From: an uncultured Elusimicrobia bacterium
Lineage (GTDB): Bacteria; Elusimicrobiota; Elusimicrobia; Elusimicrobiales; Elusimicrobiaceae
DNA length: 20,077 nt
Direction of reading: 5' to 3'
Assembly: GCA_947164805.1 (NCBI GenBank)
Contig: CAMUXX010000003.1
Location: 1 to 20,077 of the forward strand
In this document: positions 14,923 through 20,077 of the stretch, piece by piece
Position numbering within the stretch: the first letter of the stretch is position 1
Layout: every line of letters starts with the position of its first letter
The notes under the pieces: generated by a model
Database searches by the model: none
Seen by the model: only the letters and a program-made list of their open reading frames with translations
What the model was told of the DNA's origin: nothing
Position numbers and translations under genes: made by a program

Positions 14923-16269
14923 ATGAAAAAAAATATATTTATTATTCTAACTGTTTGTTTAGCCATTACTAAAATAAACGGATTTGATTTATACGGTGTT
15001 TATGATAGTCATGCTCCGCAAAGTTGCATTGAAGCCGATTTGCAAAAAGAAATTACTTTACCGGACTTAATGCAAATCGCCATTTGTAATAATCCGGCTT
15101 TAAGTGCGGAATATATGCTCTTAAAATCAAAAGAGGCTGCTTTAGGGGCCTCAAAAGGGCAATATTTACCAAGCCTTACGCTTACCGGGCAAGGACTTTT
15201 ACAGGAAAGTAAAGAAGAACATATTAACGGTACTACAAGAAAAGAGCCTTATTCCGCAACCGCAAGCGCGCAATGGTTAATTTATGATTTTGGTGGGCGT
15301 TCTTCACAAGTTGGGCAAAATAAGGCATTACTTTCCGCTACTAATCATTCTTACAATGCCGCTTTACAGGAATTAATTTTAAAAGTAAACAATGCTTATT
15401 TAACTGCTTTAAGCGCAAAAGCTTCTTTAGACAGTTATAAAGAAAGTAATAAAACTTACCAAAGGGCATATCAGGAATCTAAAAAACGTTATGACCTCGG
15501 TATGGTAAATTTAGTTGATAAATTGCAGGCTAAAACAAGTTATGAACAAAGCCAATTACAAGTAGTTAAAGCGGAAAATACTTTGCGCCAAGCACAAGGT
15601 AATTTGGCTACTTTATTAAATTTGAATCCTGCTACCGAGATAAAACTTTCTACCATAGAAGATGATGGAGAACTTACTAAATTACAAGCCGGGGACGAAA
15701 TTGAAAAATTGATGCAGGAGGCCTTAAATGAGCGTCCGGAATTAAAAGCAGGGGAAAGTTCTGTTTTGGCGACTAAAGAGTCCATAAGTTATGCAAGAAC
15801 AGGTGCTTTACCTTCTTTGACTGCAATTGCAAACGGTACTTACGGTGATAATTGGAAACATTCAAACCCATATAATCTTAACGGAGAAGTTGGTTTAAAA
15901 CTCAGTTGGCCATTGTTTTCCGGGATGTCCACAATGTATCAAATTGACCAGGCAAAATTCTTATATGAACAAAGCCAAAAAAACCTTGATAATCAAAGAA
16001 ATGCCGTATTAAATGAGGTGTGGAGTTATTATCAAAATTATCAAACCGGTGTTAAGGCTTATGAAATCAGTAAACAAATTTTGGCTACCGCTGAAGAAAA
16101 TTCAAAAGTGGCTTTCCGTTACTATGAAGTCGGTAAAGTTGATATTTTGAATTTGCTTACGGCAAATGCCCGACTAGCGGAAGCAAAACAAGGTGTAGTA
16201 AATGCTTTTTATGGACTGCTCATAAATAAAGCACAATTATACAGAGCAGTGGGGAGATTAGAAAAATGA
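14923..16269 (+). CDS. TolC-family outer-membrane efflux protein
   Basis: Outer-membrane channel of a tripartite export system. The 448 residues begin with a signal peptide (KKNIFIILTVCLAITKING, cut near residue 20). Two OEP repeats follow: ITLPDLMQIAICNNPALSAEY to about residue 240, and EKLMQEALNERPELKAGESS to the end. Each is made of a long helical hairpin and beta-barrel strands. Typical pieces are GQYLPSLTLTG, WLIYDFGGRSSQVGQ, RYDLGMVNLVDKLQAKTSYEQSQ, GEVGLKLSWPLFSG and RYEVG-like RYYEVGKVDILNLLTA. No lipobox is present, unlike OprM-type channels. Its stop overlaps the adaptor ATG (ATGA). The ribosome site is weak (AGGATAGGG, 12-16 bases upstream). Confidence 0.95.
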   Translation: MKKNIFIILTVCLAITKINGFDLYGVYDSHAPQSCIEADLQKEITLPDLMQIAICNNPALSAEYMLLKSKEAALGASKGQYLPSLTLTGQGLLQESKEEHINGTTRKEPYSATASAQWLIYDFGGRSSQVGQNKALLSATNHSYNAALQELILKVNNAYLTALSAKASLDSYKESNKTYQRAYQESKKRYDLGMVNLVDKLQAKTSYEQSQLQVVKAENTLRQAQGNLATLLNLNPATEIKLSTIEDDGELTKLQAGDEIEKLMQEALNERPELKAGESSVLATKESISYARTGALPSLTAIANGTYGDNWKHSNPYNLNGEVGLKLSWPLFSGMSTMYQIDQAKFLYEQSQKNLDNQRNAVLNEVWSYYQNYQTGVKAYEISKQILATAEENSKVAFRYYEVGKVDILNLLTANARLAEAKQGVVNAFYGLLINKAQLYRAVGRLEK

Positions 16270-17402
16270 ATGAACATGAAATAATAAAAAATACTAAAGA
16301 AAATAAATTTAATTTAACTCAGGGGGGGATATTTGTACTTATCTTTATAGCAGGCATTGTTATAGGTTATTTAGTGACGTCATATATGGCTAAAAAAGGA
16401 TTTGAAAAAATGATGGCTGCTATGAACAAAGAAACTTATATCACCGTTCAATCCCCAAAAATTGAAAATGTTACCAGCAATAAAAAGTATATCGCTAAAG
16501 TTGAAGCGATTAATGCCGTTGACATTAAACCTCAAGTTTCAGGTTATATTGAAGAAATTTTATTTGAAGACGGTTCTGAGGTTCAAGAAGGCCAAAGCCT
16601 TTATAATATTGAAAAGCGACGTTATGCCGCAAATGTTGCAAGTGCAAAAGCAAATTTAATGCAAATTGAAAATGATTATAAAAGGCAACAGGCTTTGTAT
16701 AAAGACAAAATGCTCCCTAAAGCAGAACTAGAAGTAGCGGAAGCAAATGTAGCAAAAGCCAAAGCTGCTTTGGAATTGGCGGAAGTTGACCTTGATCACG
16801 CCGATATAGAAGCACCTATTTCCGGCCGCATAGGTAAAACTTTAATCAGTAAAGGTAACTTTGTTGCAAGCGGTGGCGCTAATCTTGCACGTATCGTGCA
16901 AATGCAACCTGTGCGTATCAATATTTCTGTCACAGATAAAGAGAGATTGCATACCGTTAAAGAAATGGCTAAAGGAACGGAATCTACCATGCACCTTCAG
17001 GCACAACTTGCTGACGGCACCATTATTGATATTGAACCGAACAAAGTTTATTCTGATAACGAAGTCAGCGCACAAACCGCAACAATACCGCTTTATATTG
17101 AATATCAAAATCCGGAAAGTCTTTTAATACCCGGTAACTTTATAAATATTTTGGTTTCTGAAACTTCTGCTAAAGAAGAAATTACAGTTCCGCAAGTAGC
17201 GGTTGCACAAGATGGTAATGGTAAATATGTTATGGTAATTAAAAACGACGTTGCCGAACAAAAATATATTGAAGTAGGCGATACTTTTAAAGATCGTTTT
17301 GTAGTGAAAAACGGTTTAACAACAGATGATAAAATTGCCATTACCGGCGTTCAAAAACTTAGTAACGGCCAAAAAGTTAAAGCAACGGAGGCTTTGGAAT
17401 AA
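16266..17402 (+). CDS. RND efflux periplasmic adaptor (membrane fusion protein)
   Basis: Links the inner-membrane pump to the TolC-type channel. The 378 residues have a short cytoplasmic N-end, a single uncleaved membrane anchor (about 21-41) rather than the lipobox common in AcrA-type adaptors, a lipoyl half (AVDIKPQVSGYIEEILFEDG, 84-103), a helical hairpin (about 119-176, YAANVASAKANLMQIE to AALELAEVDLDHA), the second lipoyl half (IEAPISGRIGKTLISKGNFV), then beta-barrel and membrane-proximal domains with LLIPGNFINILV. It overlaps the channel gene by four bases and the pump gene by one base (TAATG), so stoichiometric translation is likely. Confidence 0.95.
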   Translation: MNEHEIIKNTKENKFNLTQGGIFVLIFIAGIVIGYLVTSYMAKKGFEKMMAAMNKETYITVQSPKIENVTSNKKYIAKVEAINAVDIKPQVSGYIEEILFEDGSEVQEGQSLYNIEKRRYAANVASAKANLMQIENDYKRQQALYKDKMLPKAELEVAEANVAKAKAALELAEVDLDHADIEAPISGRIGKTLISKGNFVASGGANLARIVQMQPVRINISVTDKERLHTVKEMAKGTESTMHLQAQLADGTIIDIEPNKVYSDNEVSAQTATIPLYIEYQNPESLLIPGNFINILVSETSAKEEITVPQVAVAQDGNGKYVMVIKNDVAEQKYIEVGDTFKDRFVVKNGLTTDDKIAITGVQKLSNGQKVKATEALE

Positions 17403-20077
17403 TGTTTTCAAAATTCTTTATTGACAGGCCCCGTTTTGCAGCGGTTATTGCGATAGTAATGTCGCTTGCAGGTATAATTTGTGCGTGGAATCTGCCCGTC
17501 GCTTTATACCCGGAAATTACGCCGCCGGAAATACACGTTGATGTTATGTACCCCGGCGCAAGTGCGGATGTTGTTTCAAAGGTTGTCGGTATACCTATAG
17601 AAAATGCCGTAAACGGTGTAGAAGACATGATTTATATGTCATCCACTTCTTCTGATGGCAGATATTCCCTCGCTGTAACTTTTGAAAGCGGTACGGACCC
17701 GGATATTGCCCAAGTAAAACTTCAAAACCGTTTGCAACAAGCCATGGGGCAACTTCCAAGTGAAGTAACCAGGCAAGGTTTTACCGTTCGTGCTAGATCT
17801 TCAAGTATTTTGGGTGTTTTAAGTTTTATTTCAGAAGACGATTCAATAGAATCCAGTGACTTAAATGATTATGTTGAAGATAATGTTAAAAAGAATTTAA
17901 CTAAAATAAACGGTGTTGGTGATGCAACCGTATTCGGTGCTAAAAAGAGTATGCGTATTTGGCTTGATGCAGATAAACTGTCACTTCTTGGTGTGCCTAT
18001 ATCAAGCGTTAAAAATGCGATAGCATCACAGAACTATATGCCTACTTTGGGTAAAATCGGTGCACGCCCTAATGACGACAGTGAACTTATTGTTTACCCA
18101 TTAAAAACGCAAGGGCGTTTAAATACCGTAGAAGATTTTAAGAATATTATTATCCGTACCGATGAAGAAGGCGGTCTTTTAAAACTCGGTGATGTTGCTA
18201 AAATTGAAATAGGTATGGAAAGTTATTCTTTTTCCGGCAGTATTAACGGCCAGGCTTCTTCAAATATGATGCTTCAACTAACTTCCGGTGCAAATGCTTT
18301 ATCAACTATGGCTGACGTTAGAGAAGAAATGGAAAGGTTATCGCAATTTTTCCCTGAAGGTTTAAAGTATCAGGTAACTATGGATACTACTGATTTTATT
18401 AATGAATCTGTTCACGAAGTTATTTGGACTTTGCTTGCCACTTTTGTTTTAGTCGTTTTTGTTTGTTACTTGTTCTTGCAAGATTGGCATGCTACTTTAG
18501 TTCCGTCAATAGCAATACCTGTTTCTTTGCTTGCAACTTTTATCGTAATTAAAGGGCTTGGTTATTCAATTAATATGTTTACCTTGCTGGGACTAGTGCT
18601 CGCCATCGGTGTTGTCGTTGATGATGCTATTTGCGTTGTAGAACGTGTAATTTTGCTTATGAGCCGCGAAAAAATGAACCGCTATGATGCAACCGTTCGT
18701 GCTATGAAGGAAATTTCCGGCCCGATTATTGCAACTACTTTAGTGTTGCTCGCTATTTTTGTGCCTATTGCATTTTTAGGCGGTATTACAGGTAAAATTT
18801 ACCAACAATTTGCTGTTACCATTGCAACGGCGGTAAGTTTCTCGTCCATCAATGCTTTAACTTTATCACCTGCAATTTGTGCAACAATGTTAACAGACAT
18901 TAAACCTACGCAAATAAAAGTTCTTATTTGGTTTAATGAACTTGTAAATTTTGCCCGTAATAAATATGCCGCTTTTGCCCGTTTGGTGGGCCGCCACGTG
19001 TTTTTGATTTTTGTGATATTTATTGTTTTGGTGGCACTTGCATTTACTACTTTTAAATTTAATAAAACTTCTTTTGTTCCTCCGGAGGACCAGGGTTTTG
19101 TCATGGCAAGTGTTCAACTTGCTGAAGGCGCAAGTTTCGGTAGAACTGAAGAAACTGTTAAAAAATTTGCTGAAATCACTAAAACCGAGCCCGGCATAAA
19201 AGATGTTATTACTATTATGGGTTTTAGTATGATTAGTGGTTCAGGGGAAAACGTCGCCATGGCTATGATGCCATTAAAACCGTGGAGCGAACGTATAAAC
19301 CCACTATATAAAACAATTATTAACCGACTTTTATGGATCATAACTTTTGGTCATCATAAACTTTTGGAGGATAATTCTTCTACCGCTATTGCAAATCGTT
19401 TAAGGGCAAAAACTATGGGTATATCCGAAGCGGAGTTTATGGTCATGGAAATGCCTGCTATACCGGCTTTGGGTGTATCTGACGGTGTACAAATAAAAGT
19501 ACAGTCAATTGACAGCAGTGATTATAGCCAACTTGATAATGCTGCCAAAAACTTTATTGGTAATGCAATGGGTTTACCGGAAGTTAGTTACGGGTATTCC
19601 GATTTTACTTCCAAAACACCAAATATTTACCTTGATATTGACCGTACAAAAGCGGAAGCAATGAATGTTCCGCTTTCAAATATCTTTACTACTATTGAGA
19701 ACTATTTGGGTTCCGGTTATGTAAACGATATTAATCTAGGTACGCAAGTAAATAAAGTTATTGTACAGTCTGACTGGAAATACCGAAAAAACTTGCAAAG
19801 CATAAATAATATTTATGTTCCAAGCAATAAAGGTGCTATGGTACCTTTGGGCGCTTTGGTTGATTTAAGAACAGTTCTTTCACCGCGCCAAATTGTGCGT
19901 TACAATCAATATCCTACTGCAGGTATTACTATTAACCCTAAACCCGGTGCCAGTACCGGCGAAATTATTAAGAAAATTGAAAATAATATTCATGATTTCT
20001 TACCTAAAGGTTATGCTTATGAATGGAGCGGTATCAGTTATCAGGAAAAGCAAAACGAAGGTCAAATGGGTGTGTTA
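17402..20077 (+). CDS. RND family inner-membrane efflux pump, HAE1/AcrB-like (partial, 3' end outside window)
   Basis: Proton-driven drug or solute exporter of the hydrophobe/amphiphile efflux 1 family. The 892 in-frame codons seen run without a stop to the window end; full-length members are about 1,020-1,050 residues. The start MFSKFFIDRPRFAAVIAIVMSLAG is typical. The proton-relay Asp pair is present in helix 4 at D407 and D408 (LAIGVVVDDAICVVERV), the same numbering as AcrB. The second periplasmic loop starts with the usual FVPPEDQGFVMASVQLAEGAS. The relay Lys and the last helices lie beyond the edge. No local repressor gene (TetR, MarR) is visible up to the channel gene. Substrate unknown. 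Confidence 0.96.
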   Translation, partial: MFSKFFIDRPRFAAVIAIVMSLAGIICAWNLPVALYPEITPPEIHVDVMYPGASADVVSKVVGIPIENAVNGVEDMIYMSSTSSDGRYSLAVTFESGTDPDIAQVKLQNRLQQAMGQLPSEVTRQGFTVRARSSSILGVLSFISEDDSIESSDLNDYVEDNVKKNLTKINGVGDATVFGAKKSMRIWLDADKLSLLGVPISSVKNAIASQNYMPTLGKIGARPNDDSELIVYPLKTQGRLNTVEDFKNIIIRTDEEGGLLKLGDVAKIEIGMESYSFSGSINGQASSNMMLQLTSGANALSTMADVREEMERLSQFFPEGLKYQVTMDTTDFINESVHEVIWTLLATFVLVVFVCYLFLQDWHATLVPSIAIPVSLLATFIVIKGLGYSINMFTLLGLVLAIGVVVDDAICVVERVILLMSREKMNRYDATVRAMKEISGPIIATTLVLLAIFVPIAFLGGITGKIYQQFAVTIATAVSFSSINALTLSPAICATMLTDIKPTQIKVLIWFNELVNFARNKYAAFARLVGRHVFLIFVIFIVLVALAFTTFKFNKTSFVPPEDQGFVMASVQLAEGASFGRTEETVKKFAEITKTEPGIKDVITIMGFSMISGSGENVAMAMMPLKPWSERINPLYKTIINRLLWIITFGHHKLLEDNSSTAIANRLRAKTMGISEAEFMVMEMPAIPALGVSDGVQIKVQSIDSSDYSQLDNAAKNFIGNAMGLPEVSYGYSDFTSKTPNIYLDIDRTKAEAMNVPLSNIFTTIENYLGSGYVNDINLGTQVNKVIVQSDWKYRKNLQSINNIYVPSNKGAMVPLGALVDLRTVLSPRQIVRYNQYPTAGITINPKPGASTGEIIKKIENNIHDFLPKGYAYEWSGISYQEKQNEGQMGVL

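Noticed and set aside
1..20077. CRISPR array, tRNA/rRNA genes, insertion sequences, toxin-antitoxin or defence islands
   Set aside because: Reading both strands I saw no regularly spaced repeats, cloverleaf, transposase motif or known defence domain. The PIN domain belongs to a YacL-type membrane protein, not a VapC toxin, as shown by its membrane helices, TRAM domain and ispD neighbour.

Overview
The window is AT-rich, tightly packed bacterial DNA with short gaps and many stop/start overlaps (TAATG, ATGA). A TolC-type outer-membrane protein with an RND adaptor and pump indicates a Gram-negative cell envelope. The prepilin-like gene, the yacL-ispD-ispF-cysS neighbourhood and the overall protein flavour make an Elusimicrobiota (Elusimicrobium-like) genome my best guess. 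That is inference from family resemblance, not shown by a marker gene. I see no rRNA, tRNA, CRISPR array, insertion sequence or phage gene.

Layout. (1) 1-5703, minus strand: reading leftwards, an unrecognised two-domain membrane protein (5703-4216), a glutamate formimidoyltransferase (ftcD), a multiphosphoryl PTS protein that fuses EIIA, HPr and enzyme I, and the N-terminal part of an N-acetylglucosamine-type PTS EIIC that leaves the window at base 1. The last two form a self-contained sugar-uptake pair. (2) 5704-5890: a divergent regulatory region with a good sigma-70-like promoter, two exact 13-bp direct repeats just upstream of its -35, and a possible leaderless start for the leftward gene. 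(3) 5891-6868, plus: a secreted or membrane protein I do not recognise, closed by a strong bidirectional terminator. (4) 6942-10198, minus: a MATE transporter and, upstream of it, a DUF885-family protein whose metallopeptidase residues appear to be lost, with a terminator hairpin between them. (5) 10347-20077, plus: one long co-directional run of yacL-like PIN/TRAM protein, ispD, ispF, a small lipoprotein, cysS, a type IV prepilin-like protein, and a tolC / adaptor / RND pump operon that leaves the window at the right end.

How they work together: the PTS pair imports and phosphorylates an amino sugar using PEP. ispD and ispF supply two steps of the MEP isoprenoid pathway, and cysS charges tRNA-Cys. 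The last three genes encode a complete tripartite export system spanning both membranes. FtcD links histidine breakdown or formyl-folate salvage to the one-carbon pool, but no other hut gene is visible here.

I found no clear new defence or mobile system. The items most worth a second look are the apparent pseudo-peptidase (8381-10198), the unrecognised proteins on either side of the 5.8-kb regulatory region, and the repeat-bearing promoter between them.
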